Shown in pieces: positions 23,921 to 32,023 of a DNA stretch of 34,855 nucleotides. The stretch comes from Mycobacterium sp. Lineage in GTDB: Bacteria; Actinomycetota; Actinomycetes; Mycobacteriales; Mycobacteriaceae. The position numbers and the translations under genes are program-made. The stretch's first letter is position 1, and each line of letters starts with the position of its first letter. Location: contig NZ_PKEK01000047.1 of assembly GCF_002863225.1 (NCBI RefSeq), positions 1-34,855 on the forward strand, read 5' to 3'. The notes below the pieces were generated by a model, which searched no databases, had not been told where the DNA came from, and worked only from the letters and a program-made list of their open reading frames with translations.

Positions 23921-24685
23921 TCAGGGAATCCCACCGTCGGCCCGCAGAATGGAGCCGGTGGTGAAGCTGGACGCATCAGATGCCAAAAACAGTGCAGCGC
24001 CCACGATTTCGGCCGGATCACCGGCGCGCTGTAGCGAGAGGCCGGCGAATGGATTGCGTTCGGCCGCCTCGATGTTCCACGACTTGCTGACGTCGGTGAG
24101 GAAGGGGCCGGCCATCAGCGTGTTGACCCGCACCTTCGGCCCGAGTTCGCGGGCGAAACCCTCGGTCATAGCGTTGAGCCCGGCCTTCGACGACGCGTAG
24201 GGAATGATGTCGGGCGTCGGGCGCAGCGAGCCCGCGGTGCTGACGTTGATGATCGACCCGCGTCCGGCCGCCACCATTCGCTCGCCGACCAACGCGGACA
24301 ACCGGAACGGGCCCTTGAGATTCAGGTTCACCACGGCGTCGAACAACTTCTCGGAAACGTCGGTCAGCTTGTCGTAGACCGGCGACATGCCGGCGTTGTT
24401 GATCAACGTGTCGACCTTGCCGAACCGCTCGTAGACCGCGTCGACGAGGCCGTCGAGTTCGTCCCAGCGGCCGACGTGCACCTGGTACGGCATCGCCGCG
24501 CGACCGGTCTCGCTCTCGATCTGCTCGGCGACCGCGACGCAGTTCTCCAGCTTCCGGCTGGCGATCACCACGTCGGCCCCGCAGCGGGCGACGCCGAACG
24601 CCATCTCTTTGCCGAGTCCGCGGCTGCCGCCGGTGATCAGAATCGTCTGGCCGGTCAGTTCGAAAAGCTGTTCGGCGTAACTCAT
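23921..24685 (-). CDS. Short-chain dehydrogenase/reductase
   Basis: The 254-residue SDR has the nucleotide loop TGGSRGLG (18-25), NNAG (96-99), INVST (146-150) and the catalytic pair Tyr163/Lys167 in YASSK. It ends in GSILRADGGIP, typical of classical SDRs. ASRKLENC after the second strand suggests NADP(H), given the basic residues. ATG 24683-24685 lies 1 bp after the kinase stop, so they are co-transcribed. In a pathway with a hydroxyacyl-CoA kinase and a dehydrogenase, it could interconvert a keto and a hydroxy group on the acyl chain; that is inference. Confidence 0.88.
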   Translation of the reverse strand: MSYAEQLFELTGQTILITGGSRGLGKEMAFGVARCGADVVIASRKLENCVAVAEQIESETGRAAMPYQVHVGRWDELDGLVDAVYERFGKVDTLINNAGMSPVYDKLTDVSEKLFDAVVNLNLKGPFRLSALVGERMVAAGRGSIINVSTAGSLRPTPDIIPYASSKAGLNAMTEGFARELGPKVRVNTLMAGPFLTDVSKSWNIEAAERNPFAGLSLQRAGDPAEIVGAALFLASDASSFTTGSILRADGGIP

Positions 24686-24686
24686 C

Positions 24687-25709
24687 TCAGCGCTTCACCG
24701 CCGGCAAAGAAGCAGCCAACCCCGCCGCGGTGGTGATCAGCTGCGGCACCATCGCCCCGAACGCGTCTTGGATCTTCGGGTCGACCTTGCCGCTGCGCAC
24801 CCCCGCAGCGTAGGTCTTTTCCAGCACGATGCCGAGCTTCCAGTTGGCCAGCACCAGGTAGTAGTCGATGGCGTCGGTCGACAGCCCGCTGACCTTCTCG
24901 TAGTGCTCGAGCAATTCGCTGCGAGTGGGCATCCCGGTCATGTCGAGATAAAACCCGTCCTGCTTGGGGTTTTCGCCGTCGTAGCCGAGCAGACACCACG
25001 CCAGATCCAGCAGCGGATCACCGACCGTCGTCATCTCCCAGTCCACGATCGCCGCCAGCCGGGCCGGGCCGCCGTGGGCGAACATGACATTGGCGAACTG
25101 GTAGTCGCCGTGCATGATGCCCGGCTTGTAGTGCGCGGGACGGTTGCGGTTCAGCCAGTCCGCGGCCTCGTCGAGACCCGGCAACTCGCGGACCTTGTAG
25201 CTGTCGAGGAATGCCAGCCAGCGGTCGACCTGCCGCTCGTGGAATCCGTCCGGCCGGCCGAAACCGCCCAGCCCCTGGGCTTTCCAGTCGACCCGGCCCA
25301 GCCTCGCCGCTCCCTCGACCAACTCGAACGCCAGGCCGCGCCGCGCCTCCAGGTCGTCGTCGAACGGAGCCTCCCAGCCGCCGTCCATCGGACTCCAGCC
25401 GTCGATCGCCTGCATCACGTAGAACGGCTTGCCGAACAGTTCACCGTCGTCGTCGGCGATCAACTCGGCATGCGGCACGTCGGTTCCGCGCAGCGCCCGC
25501 ACCAGCCGGATCTCGCGCAGCAACCCGTCGATGCGGGCGGCGTCGGCCCGCTCGCCGGGCATCCGCAGCACCATCCGCTGATCGCCGCGATGGATCAGGT
25601 ACAGCGTGTTCTGCGAGCCGCCGGAAAGTATCTCGAGCCGCGGCCTCTCGCCGTCACCGGGAGCGCCGTTCTTGTCCAGCCAACGTCCGAGGACTTCGTC
25701 GTCCAACAT
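24687..25709 (-). CDS. APH-fold phosphotransferase, probable hydroxyacyl-CoA kinase
   Basis: The 340-residue kinase has ILSGGSQNTLYLI (nucleotide loop), MVLRMPG, MHGDYQFANVMF with catalytic His200, Asp202 and Asn207, and AIVDWEMTTVGDPLLDLAW with metal-binding Asp223. It resembles the kinase at 12699-13724 along its length. ATG 25707-25709 is chosen; GTG 25713-25715 is an in-frame alternative. It heads the minus-strand operon kinase-SDR-dehydrogenase-TetR-oxidoreductase, directly downstream of overlapping palindromes. The pairing with a DGP-type dehydrogenase again points to ACAD10/11-like chemistry. Confidence 0.85.
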   Translation of the reverse strand: MLDDEVLGRWLDKNGAPGDGERPRLEILSGGSQNTLYLIHRGDQRMVLRMPGERADAARIDGLLREIRLVRALRGTDVPHAELIADDDGELFGKPFYVMQAIDGWSPMDGGWEAPFDDDLEARRGLAFELVEGAARLGRVDWKAQGLGGFGRPDGFHERQVDRWLAFLDSYKVRELPGLDEAADWLNRNRPAHYKPGIMHGDYQFANVMFAHGGPARLAAIVDWEMTTVGDPLLDLAWCLLGYDGENPKQDGFYLDMTGMPTRSELLEHYEKVSGLSTDAIDYYLVLANWKLGIVLEKTYAAGVRSGKVDPKIQDAFGAMVPQLITTAAGLAASLPAVKR

Positions 25710-25722
25710 CCGCACACCCCAA

Positions 25723-25762
25723 TCTCCGTACGGAGAATAGCATTCTCCGTACTCAACGGAAA
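25723..25762 (-). promoter_or_regulatory. Operator-promoter with overlapping palindromes for the catabolic operon
   Basis: TCTCCGTACGGAGA (25723-25736) is a perfect palindrome. It overlaps an 11-bp inverted repeat, GTACGGAGAAT (25728-25738) and ATTCTCCGTAC (25742-25752). On the minus strand TTTCCG (25757-25762), 17 bp, then TATTCT (25734-25739) makes a good promoter lying in these arms. The TetR protein at 21949-22587 is the likely binder. Confidence 0.65.
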
Positions 25763-25890
25763 TGCCCTCAGACCGGCCAATCCGGGTCCGGGGGAAGTGC
25801 CCGTCGGTCCGCAACTCGTGACCAGTTCCTCGTCGGCAATATCCACCGCCGCCGTGATGTGGGCTTTCGGCTGCGTGCGAGGCTGTGCGG

Positions 25891-26523
25891 ATGCAGTTGT
25901 TACTGGTCCGGCACGCGTTGCCGCTCCGCAGCGAACCTGGCGAAGGCGCCGATCCCGACCTCTCCGACGAGGGACGTGAGCAGGTCGGGCGTCTGCCGGC
26001 GGCGCTCGCCAGGTTCCCGATCACCCGGGTGATCAGCAGTCCGCAACGTCGCGCCGTGCAAACCGTGGAACCGGTCGCCGCCGCCCGCGGCCTGTCGATC
26101 GAGATCGACGACCGCTTCGCCGAGTACGACCGGGAGTTGCCGGTCTACATCCCGATCGAGCAGATCCGGGCGGAGAATCCGCAGGAGTGGGCGCGGATGG
26201 CGCGAGGTCAGCTGCCCAGCACGGTCGACGAGGATGCGTTCCGGGCGCGGGTGCGTGCCGCCGTCGACAACGTCGTCGCCACCGCCGAACACCACGACAC
26301 CGTGGTCGTGTCCAGCCACGGCGGGGTGATCAACGTAGTGCTGCACGAGATCCTGGGCACCAGCCGAATCCTGTCGTTTCCGATCGACTACGTCGCGGTG
26401 ACCAGGCTGCTGTTCTCGCGGTCCGGTCAGGCCAGCGTGGTTTCGGTCAACGGCACCGAGCACGTGTGGGATCTGCTGCCGCGCAACCGGCGCGAAATCA
26501 ACGGGGGTACAACTAACCCGTGA
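25891..26523 (+). CDS. Histidine phosphatase (PGAM-like)
   Basis: The 210-residue protein is a branch-1 histidine phosphatase. The nucleophile motif is LLLVRHALPL (RHA instead of the usual RHG), with His8 as phospho-acceptor. The second His lies in VVVSSHGGVINVVLHEI, and SSPQRRAVQT carries a phosphate-binding Arg. ATG 25891 is preferred because GAGG at 25879-25882 is 8 nt upstream; GTG 25885 is in frame. Its stop overlaps the next gene's GTG start (GTGA). A phosphatase coupled to an APH-type kinase suggests action on the same phosphorylated metabolites. The substrate is unknown. Confidence 0.85.
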   Translation: MQLLLVRHALPLRSEPGEGADPDLSDEGREQVGRLPAALARFPITRVISSPQRRAVQTVEPVAAARGLSIEIDDRFAEYDRELPVYIPIEQIRAENPQEWARMARGQLPSTVDEDAFRARVRAAVDNVVATAEHHDTVVVSSHGGVINVVLHEILGTSRILSFPIDYVAVTRLLFSRSGQASVVSVNGTEHVWDLLPRNRREINGGTTNP

Positions 26524-27554
26524 CTCTCGACGGCCTGGACCTCTCCGCGCTGGACCGGCATCTACGTTCGGCCGGCGTCGCTCGCGACGGAGAATTGACG
26601 GCACAACTGATCTCCGGCGGCCGGTCGAACCTGACCTTTCTGGTGGCCGACGACGCGTCGAAATGGGTGCTGCGCCGCCCGCCGCTGCATGGGCTGACTC
26701 CCTCGGCGCACGACATGGCAAGGGAGTACACCGTGGTGGCCGGTCTGGCCGACACCGATGTGCCGGTGGCCCGGGCGGTGACATTGTGCAACGACGACTC
26801 TGTGCTCGGAGCACCGTTTCAGATGGTCGAATTCGTTGCGGGACAAGTGGTTCGCAGCCGGGCCGAGCTGGAGGCGATGGGCGATCAGCGGGTCATCGAC
26901 GCCTGCGTCGACGGTTTGGTCAAGGTGCTGGCCGACTTGCACGCCGTCGATCCGGCCGCCGTCGGGCTCGCCGACTTCGGTAAACCCAGCGGGTATCTGG
27001 AACGCCAGGTCCGGCGCTGGGGCTCGCAGTGGGAGCACGTGCATCTGCCCGACGACCCCCGCGACGCCGACGTGGCGGCGCTGCACGCGGCGTTGCAGGA
27101 CGCGGTGCCGCAGCAGAGCCGGACGTCGATCGTGCACGGCGACTACCGGATCGACAACACCATCCTGGACGCCGACGACCCGTCGAGAGTTCGCGCTGTC
27201 GTCGACTGGGAGCTGTCGACGCTGGGCGATCCGCTCAGCGACGCGGCGCTGATGTGCGTGTACCGCGACCCGTCACTGGACCTGATCATCAATGCGCAAG
27301 CCGCGTGGACGTCGCCGCAGTTGCCGGTCGCCGACGAGCTGGCTGCCAAGTACGCCGACATTTCCGGCAGCGCGCTGGCGCACTGGAACTTCTACATGGG
27401 GCTGGCCTATTTCAAGCTGGCCATCATCGCGGCCGGTATCGACTTCCGTCGCCGGATGTCCGGCGGCAACGATGACGTCGACGCTTCCGACCGGGTCGGA
27501 GAAACGGTGGCGCCGCTGATCGCGACCGGGCTCGCCGCCCTGAAGAAAAACTGA
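26520..27554 (+). CDS. fadE36: FadE36-type APH-fold phosphotransferase (not a dehydrogenase)
   Basis: The 344-residue protein corresponds to Rv3761c by position, annotated FadE36 (acyl-CoA dehydrogenase) in M. tuberculosis. The sequence shows no dehydrogenase domain. It is an APH-fold kinase with ISGGRSNLTFLV, WVLRRPP, VHGDYRIDNTIL (His206, Asp208, Asn213) and VVDWELSTLGDPLSD (Asp229). The name probably arose from similarity to the kinase half of ACAD11. The GTG start overlaps the phosphatase stop by 4 bp (GTGA). The kinase is more distant from the other two in this window and has the YRxDN variant of the loop seen in ACAD11. Confidence 0.87.
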   Translation: MTLDGLDLSALDRHLRSAGVARDGELTAQLISGGRSNLTFLVADDASKWVLRRPPLHGLTPSAHDMAREYTVVAGLADTDVPVARAVTLCNDDSVLGAPFQMVEFVAGQVVRSRAELEAMGDQRVIDACVDGLVKVLADLHAVDPAAVGLADFGKPSGYLERQVRRWGSQWEHVHLPDDPRDADVAALHAALQDAVPQQSRTSIVHGDYRIDNTILDADDPSRVRAVVDWELSTLGDPLSDAALMCVYRDPSLDLIINAQAAWTSPQLPVADELAAKYADISGSALAHWNFYMGLAYFKLAIIAAGIDFRRRMSGGNDDVDASDRVGETVAPLIATGLAALKKN

Positions 27555-27569
27555 CCCTCCGGCTGCCGG

Positions 27570-27914
27570 CTAGAGGCCGGCGACCAGGTTCTTCTTCGCA
27601 GCCCGGCGCAGTTGGTAGATCCGCGCGGTTCCGGCGAGGAACGTGATCAAGCCACCGCTGACCGCCGCCAGCAGGATGGCGACTCCCAGCGGAAGACTCC
27701 AGTGCCAGCCGAGAAAGGCGAACTCGCCTGATGTCGTGTTTTGCGTGATGAATATCAGCAAAACAATCAGAATCAGAAAGCCGACCGCCAGGAACGACCA
27801 CAGACCGGCGGTCCGGGTGAACTTCACGGCCGACTCGGGTGCCGGCGCCCGAGGGGGGACCTGCGAGGGAAGGACGGGCGGCTCTTCTGGCGCCACGGAC
27901 GGATCGCTGCTCAT
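27570..27914 (-). CDS. LapA-domain membrane protein (Rv3760-like)
   Basis: The 114-residue protein has a Pro-rich N-terminal tail (residues 5-27) and two TM helices (about 35-58 and 72-93). The first is followed by ITQNTTSGEFAFLGWHWSLPLGV, the typical LapA/DUF1049 link. A basic tail with RIYQLRRAAKKN ends it. ATG 27912-27914 is preferred; the frame extends to 27974 without need. It is convergent with fadE36 (15-bp gap) and divergent from proX. LapA-domain proteins in E. coli help lipopolysaccharide assembly; in mycobacteria the role is unknown. A SigF-like promoter precedes it. Confidence 0.85.
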   Translation of the reverse strand: MSSDPSVAPEEPPVLPSQVPPRAPAPESAVKFTRTAGLWSFLAVGFLILIVLLIFITQNTTSGEFAFLGWHWSLPLGVAILLAAVSGGLITFLAGTARIYQLRRAAKKNLVAGL

Positions 27915-27924
27915 GGTGTCATCT

Positions 27925-27951
27925 TTACCCGTTTCGGCCGTGATGTGAACC
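27925..27951 (-). promoter_or_regulatory. SigF-like promoter of the LapA-domain gene
   Basis: On the minus strand GGTTC (27947-27951), 16 bp, then GGGTAA (27925-27930) lies just upstream of ATG 27914. This fits the mycobacterial SigF pattern (GGTTT, 15-17 bp, GGGTA) with one -35 mismatch. The transcript would begin close to the start codon. Confidence 0.4.
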
Positions 27952-27953
27952 GA

Positions 27954-27983
27954 TCGACCGGGAAAGGCGTGCAACGCTAATGT
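27954..27983 (+). promoter_or_regulatory. Candidate promoter of the pro operon
   Basis: TCGACC (27954-27959), 18 bp, then TAATGT (27978-27983) fits a housekeeping promoter. The hexamer covers the upstream ATG (27980) and ends 8 nt before a second in-frame ATG (27992), which could be a leaderless start. Confidence 0.4.
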
Positions 27984-28927
27984 CGGTTGCTATGTGCCTG
28001 CTCCGTCGGCACCGCGCCGCGGCGTGGTTGACCACTGTGCTGCTTGTCGCGACGGGCTGTGGAAGCGCGAATCCATTCGGCGGGGCCTCGAGTGACCCGA
28101 ATACGATCGTGGTCGGATCGGCCGGGTTTCCGGAGTCCAAGATCGTCGCCGAGATCTACGCACAAGCCTTGCAGGCCAACGGGTTCAACGTGGACCGCCA
28201 GATGGGAATCGGCAGTCGCGAAACCTATGTCCCTGCGCTGAAAGATCATTCGATCGACCTGGTGCCCGAGTACGTCGGCAACCTGCTGCTGTATCTGCAG
28301 CCGGACGCCACCGCCACAGTGCTCGACGATGTCGAACGTGAGCTGGCCAAACGGCTGCCGCCGGACCTGTCGCTCCTGACGCCGTCGCCGGCGTGTGACA
28401 CCGACACCGTCACCGTCACCGCGGCCACCGCCGCCAAATGGAAACTGACATCGATCGCCGACCTCAGCCCCCATTCGGGTGAGGTGAAGTTCGCCGCACC
28501 GTCGGACTTTCAAGTCCGGCCGTCAGGCCTCAAAGGACTGCGACAGCGCTACGGCCTCGACATTGCGCCGCAGAACTTCGTCGCTATCAGCGACGACGGC
28601 GGCGCGGTGACGGTCCGCACTCTTTCCGATGGAAAGGTCAACGCGGCCAACATCTTCAGCACCTCGCCGGCGATCCTGACGGGTGACCTCGCCGTGCTGG
28701 CCGATCCGAAGCACAACTTCCTGGCCGGAAACATCACCCCGCTGGTGAATTCTCAGAAAAAGTCCGATCGGCTCACGAAAATCCTGAATGCGGTGTCGGC
28801 GAAGCTCACCAGCGTGGAGATGGCCCAACTCAACGCATCGGTGTCCGGCAACGACGGAGTCGATCCCGATCAGGCCGCCCGCAATTGGTTGCGTGACAAC
28901 CACTTCGACCATCCGATCGGTAGTTGA
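27980..28927 (+). CDS. proX: ProX, osmolyte-binding lipoprotein of an ABC importer
   Basis: The 315-residue precursor has a lipoprotein signal peptide with lipobox VATGC (lipidated Cys27) and a periplasmic OpuAC-type binding domain. Conserved parts include IVVGSAGFPESKIVAEIYAQALQANGF, DLVPEYVGNLLLYL and ANIFSTSPAI. It should capture glycine betaine, proline or a related compatible solute outside the membrane and pass it to ProW/ProZ. ATG 27980 is given, but ATG 27992 is possible because a -10 hexamer overlaps the first codon. The next gene, proV, follows after 3 bp. It corresponds to Rv3759c. Confidence 0.88.
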   Translation: MSVAMCLLRRHRAAAWLTTVLLVATGCGSANPFGGASSDPNTIVVGSAGFPESKIVAEIYAQALQANGFNVDRQMGIGSRETYVPALKDHSIDLVPEYVGNLLLYLQPDATATVLDDVERELAKRLPPDLSLLTPSPACDTDTVTVTAATAAKWKLTSIADLSPHSGEVKFAAPSDFQVRPSGLKGLRQRYGLDIAPQNFVAISDDGGAVTVRTLSDGKVNAANIFSTSPAILTGDLAVLADPKHNFLAGNITPLVNSQKKSDRLTKILNAVSAKLTSVEMAQLNASVSGNDGVDPDQAARNWLRDNHFDHPIGS

Positions 28928-28930
28928 CCG

Positions 28931-30028
28931 GTGATCAGCTTCCACGACGTCCATAAGGCCTACCCGGACGGCACCGTCGCCGTCGAACGGTTGAACCTGG
29001 ACGTGCCACCCGGGACGTTGACGGTCTTCGTCGGACCGTCGGGCTGCGGGAAAACGACGTCGATGCGGATGATCAACCGGATGGCCGACCCCTCGTCGGG
29101 CCGCGTCGTGGTCGACGGCGCCGACGTCGCGGGCGTCGACCCGGTGCGGTTGCGGCTCGGCATCGGCTACGTGATCCAGGGCGCGGGCCTGATGCCACAC
29201 CAGCGGGTGATCGACAACGTCGCCACCGTCCCAGTGCTCAAGGGCCAGACGCGCCGGGCCGCCCGCAAGGCCGCCTACGCCGTGTTGGAGCGGGTGGGTC
29301 TGGACGCCAAACTGGCCGAGCGCTATCCCGCGCAACTGTCCGGCGGAGAGCAGCAGCGCGTCGGCGTGGCGCGGGCGTTGGCCGCGGACCCGCCGATCCT
29401 GTTGATGGACGAACCGTTCTCGGCCGTCGACCCGATCGTGCGGCACGAGTTGCAGCGCGAAATCCTGCGCCTACAAGCCGAATTGCGTAAGACCATCGTC
29501 TTCGTCACGCACGACATCGACGAAGCCATCCGCCTTGCCGACCGCGTCGCGATCTTCGCCCGCGGCGGCGTGCTGCAGCAGTACGACGAGCCGGCGAAGC
29601 TGCTGTCACGACCGGCAAACGACTTCGTCGCCAAGATGATCGGCGCCGGCCGCGGCTACCGTTGGCTGCAATTCCTGAATGCGACAGACCTACCGATCCA
29701 TGACATCTCCACGATCGCCGAGCCGGCGAAAGTCGGCGAGGAGTGGCTCCGCGACGGCTGGGCGTTGGTCGTCGAATCCGACGGCGCACCACTGGGCTGG
29801 ATCGACGGCGACGGTCTGCGCAAACACCGCGGCGGCGCACCTCTGATCCATAGCGTGACGTCGGTCGGCGCGGTGTTTCGTCCGGGCGCCAACTTGAGCC
29901 ACGCGCTGGACGCCGCCCTGTCGTCGCCGGCGGCGATGGGCGTCGCCGTCGACGACTCCGGCAAGGTCATCGGCGGCGTGCACGCTGCAGATGTGTTGGC
30001 CGCGTTGGACGCTCACCGGCGGCCTTGA
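28931..30028 (+). CDS. proV: ProV, ATPase of the osmolyte ABC importer
   Basis: The 365-residue ATPase carries Walker A GPSGCGKTT (35-43), Q-loop, signature LSGGEQQRVGVARAL, Walker B ILLMDEPFSAVD and the switch His in VFVTHDIDEA. The C-terminal portion (about 245-365) looks like a CBS-type regulatory module, with WIDGDGLRKH and GVAVDDSGKVIGGVHAADVLAAL. In OpuA-type transporters that module senses ionic strength. It starts at GTG 28931, 3 bp after proX, and its TGA stop is followed at once by proW. It corresponds to Rv3758c. Confidence 0.92.
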   Translation: MISFHDVHKAYPDGTVAVERLNLDVPPGTLTVFVGPSGCGKTTSMRMINRMADPSSGRVVVDGADVAGVDPVRLRLGIGYVIQGAGLMPHQRVIDNVATVPVLKGQTRRAARKAAYAVLERVGLDAKLAERYPAQLSGGEQQRVGVARALAADPPILLMDEPFSAVDPIVRHELQREILRLQAELRKTIVFVTHDIDEAIRLADRVAIFARGGVLQQYDEPAKLLSRPANDFVAKMIGAGRGYRWLQFLNATDLPIHDISTIAEPAKVGEEWLRDGWALVVESDGAPLGWIDGDGLRKHRGGAPLIHSVTSVGAVFRPGANLSHALDAALSSPAAMGVAVDDSGKVIGGVHAADVLAALDAHRRP

Positions 30029-30030
30029 CC

Positions 30031-30714
30031 GTGCACTATCTGCTGCACCATCTGCCCATGGCGTGGACGCTGACCGTGATCCACCTGCGGCTGGCGCTTG
30101 TTCCGGTGCTGGCCGGCCTGGTGCTGGCATTGCCCTGGGGTGTGCTGGCCTGGCGGCATCGGGCACTGCGCAAGTTCACCACGGTGGTCGCCAGCACGGT
30201 GTTCACCATTCCGTCGTTGGCGCTGTTCGTGGTCCTGCCGCTGGTCATACCGACCCGGATCCTGGACGAGGCCAACGTCCTCGTCGCCCTGACGCTCTAC
30301 ACCTCCGCGCTGCTGGTACGTGCGGTGTTCGAGGCGCTGGACGCGGTGCCGCCGCAGGTCCGGGACGCCGCCCGGGCGATCGGCTACCGCCCCGTCACGC
30401 AGCTTCTCAAAGTTGAACTGCCACTGTCGATTCCGGTTCTGGTCGCGGGTCTGCGGGTCGTCGTGGTGACCAACATCTCGATGGTGTCGGTGGGTGCGGT
30501 GATCGGTATCGGCGGGCTGGGCACCTGGTTCACCGAGGGGTTTCAGGCGGACAAGAGCGGCCAGATCGTGGCCGGCATCGTCACGATTTTCCTGCTCGCT
30601 GTGGTGATCGACGTCGCGCTGATGCTGGCCGGCCGGCTGGCCACGCCATGGGATCGGGTGTCGCGCCCGGGCCGGCGGTTGCTGACCGCTCCGGTGGTCG
30701 GGGGGTCGCGGTGA
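30031..30714 (+). CDS. proW: ProW, permease subunit
   Basis: The 227-residue permease has about six TM helices and the ABC-permease EAA-type loop ALDAVPPQVRDAARAIGYRP, followed by LKVELPLSIPVLVAGLRVVVVTNISMVSVGAVIGIGGLG. GTG 30031 gives VHYLLHHLPMAW, which lines up with the MHYL start I remember for M. tuberculosis ProW. TTG 30025, overlapping the proV stop (TTGA), is the alternative. Its stop overlaps the GTG of proZ. With ProZ it forms the heterodimeric pore of the importer. It corresponds to Rv3757c. Confidence 0.9.
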   Translation: MHYLLHHLPMAWTLTVIHLRLALVPVLAGLVLALPWGVLAWRHRALRKFTTVVASTVFTIPSLALFVVLPLVIPTRILDEANVLVALTLYTSALLVRAVFEALDAVPPQVRDAARAIGYRPVTQLLKVELPLSIPVLVAGLRVVVVTNISMVSVGAVIGIGGLGTWFTEGFQADKSGQIVAGIVTIFLLAVVIDVALMLAGRLATPWDRVSRPGRRLLTAPVVGGSR

Positions 30715-31433
30715 ACTTCCTCGGTCAGGCGCTGTCGTACCTGTGCACCGCAGAAAACTGGTCCGGCCCGGTCGGGCTGGCGGCCCGCACGCTCGAGCAC
30801 CTGGAGTACACCGCGGCGGCGGTCGCGGTTTCGGCGCTGGTCGCCGTCCCGATCGGGTTGGCCGTCGGGCACACCCGGCGCGGCACCCTGGTGGTGGTCA
30901 GCCTGGTCAACGCATTGCGCGCATTGCCGACTCTCGGTGTGCTGCTGCTGGCCGTGCTGCTGTGGGGCCTGGGCCTGATTCCGCCGATCGTGGCGCTGAT
31001 GCTGCTCGGCATTCCGCCGCTGCTGGCCGGCACCTACGCCGGGATCGCGGCGGTCGACCGCACGGTCGTCGACGCCGCGCGGTCGATGGGGATGAGCGAG
31101 TTGCGGGTGCTGCTTCGAGTGGAGGTGCCCAATGCGCTGCCGCTGATCGTGGGAGGGCTGCGAACCGCGACGCTGCAGATCGTCGCCACCGCGACGGTGG
31201 CCGCCTATGCCAGCCTCGGCGGGCTGGGCCGGTATTTGATCGACGGCATCAAGGTGCGCCAGTTTCACATCGCACTGGTCGGCGCGCTGATGGTCGCCGC
31301 ACTGGCGCTCATCCTCGACGGCGCGCTGGCATTCGCGGTGTGGGCGTCGGTGCCCGGAACGGGCCGACTGCGCCGACGGCCACACCACCGGCCGTCGATA
31401 TCTGATGATGCGTCGCCTAACGTAGACGCGTGA
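30711..31433 (+). CDS. proZ: ProZ, second permease subunit
   Basis: The 240-residue permease shares the ProW layout: TM helices and an EAA loop (GIAAVDRTVVDAARSMGMSELRVLLRVEVPNALPLIVGGLRT). A conserved end IVATATVAAYASLGGLGRYLIDGI follows. GTG 30711 overlaps the proW stop by 4 bp (GTGA), and the gene itself overlaps the next by the same arrangement. The last 25 residues are polar and basic and extend beyond the membrane core. Two different permeases make this a four-component system with separate ProW and ProZ. It corresponds to Rv3756c. Confidence 0.9.
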   Translation: MNFLGQALSYLCTAENWSGPVGLAARTLEHLEYTAAAVAVSALVAVPIGLAVGHTRRGTLVVVSLVNALRALPTLGVLLLAVLLWGLGLIPPIVALMLLGIPPLLAGTYAGIAAVDRTVVDAARSMGMSELRVLLRVEVPNALPLIVGGLRTATLQIVATATVAAYASLGGLGRYLIDGIKVRQFHIALVGALMVAALALILDGALAFAVWASVPGTGRLRRRPHHRPSISDDASPNVDA

Positions 31434-32023
31434 GCCCAGCCGCGTCAGACCCGACAAGCACCGCGTGGTCGAAGATCCTGACCTGGCGTTCGCAGGATCA
31501 CCGGCGGATGGAGTCGGTTCGGGTGCAGTTGTCGGGCAAGCGAATCAAAGCCAACGGCCGCATCGTCGCCGCGGAGACCGCGACCAACCCGGCCTTCGCC
31601 GCCTACTACGACCTGCTGACCGATGAGACCGGCGCCACCAAGCGACTCGGCATGACCGTGACGTTGGCCGAGCGGGAACGGCAACTCGTGGTCGCCCGCG
31701 ACGACGAGAACGTCTGGCTGGTCACCGACCACCGGGGCGACTCACGAGCCGCCTACGACGGCGCAGTCGACGTCGACGTGGTGTACAGCCCGTTCTTCAA
31801 CACGCTGCCGATCCGCCGACTCGGTCTGCACGCACACACCGACTCGGTCACGGTGCCCACGGTCTACGTCCGGCTGCCGGAGATGAGCGTCGCCGCCGCG
31901 GTGATCAGCTACAGCAACCTCGCCGACGGTGTGAAAGTGAAATCGCCGGTCGCAGACACCACCCTGGTCATCGACGACGACGGGTTCATCGTGGACTATC
32001 CAGACTTGGCAGAGCGGATCTGA
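31430..32023 (+). CDS. Putative glycolipid-binding family protein (Rv3755c-like)
   Basis: The 197-residue protein fits the putative glycolipid-binding family (formerly DUF1089): [84 protein letters not shown] and a C-terminal [10 protein letters not shown] strand. No signal peptide or TM is seen. GTG 31430 overlaps the proZ stop (GTGA), so it is the last gene of the pro operon. That is an unexpected partner for an osmolyte importer. Its end overlaps the convergent tyrA by 38 bp. The ligand is not known. Confidence 0.82.
   Translation: MSPAASDPTSTAWSKILTWRSQDHRRMESVRVQLSGKRIKANGRIVAAETATNPAFAAYYDLLTDETGATKRLGMTVTLAERERQLVVARDDENVWLVTDHRGDSRAAYDGAVDVDVVYSPFFNTLPIRRLGLHAHTDSVTVPTVYVRLPEMSVAAAVISYSNLADGVKVKSPVADTTLVIDDDGFIVDYPDLAERI

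Noticed and set aside
12699..27554. Aminoglycoside resistance by the three APH-fold proteins
   Set aside because: Context with acyl-CoA dehydrogenases and the DGP-type partner residues points to acyl-CoA metabolism, not drug modification.
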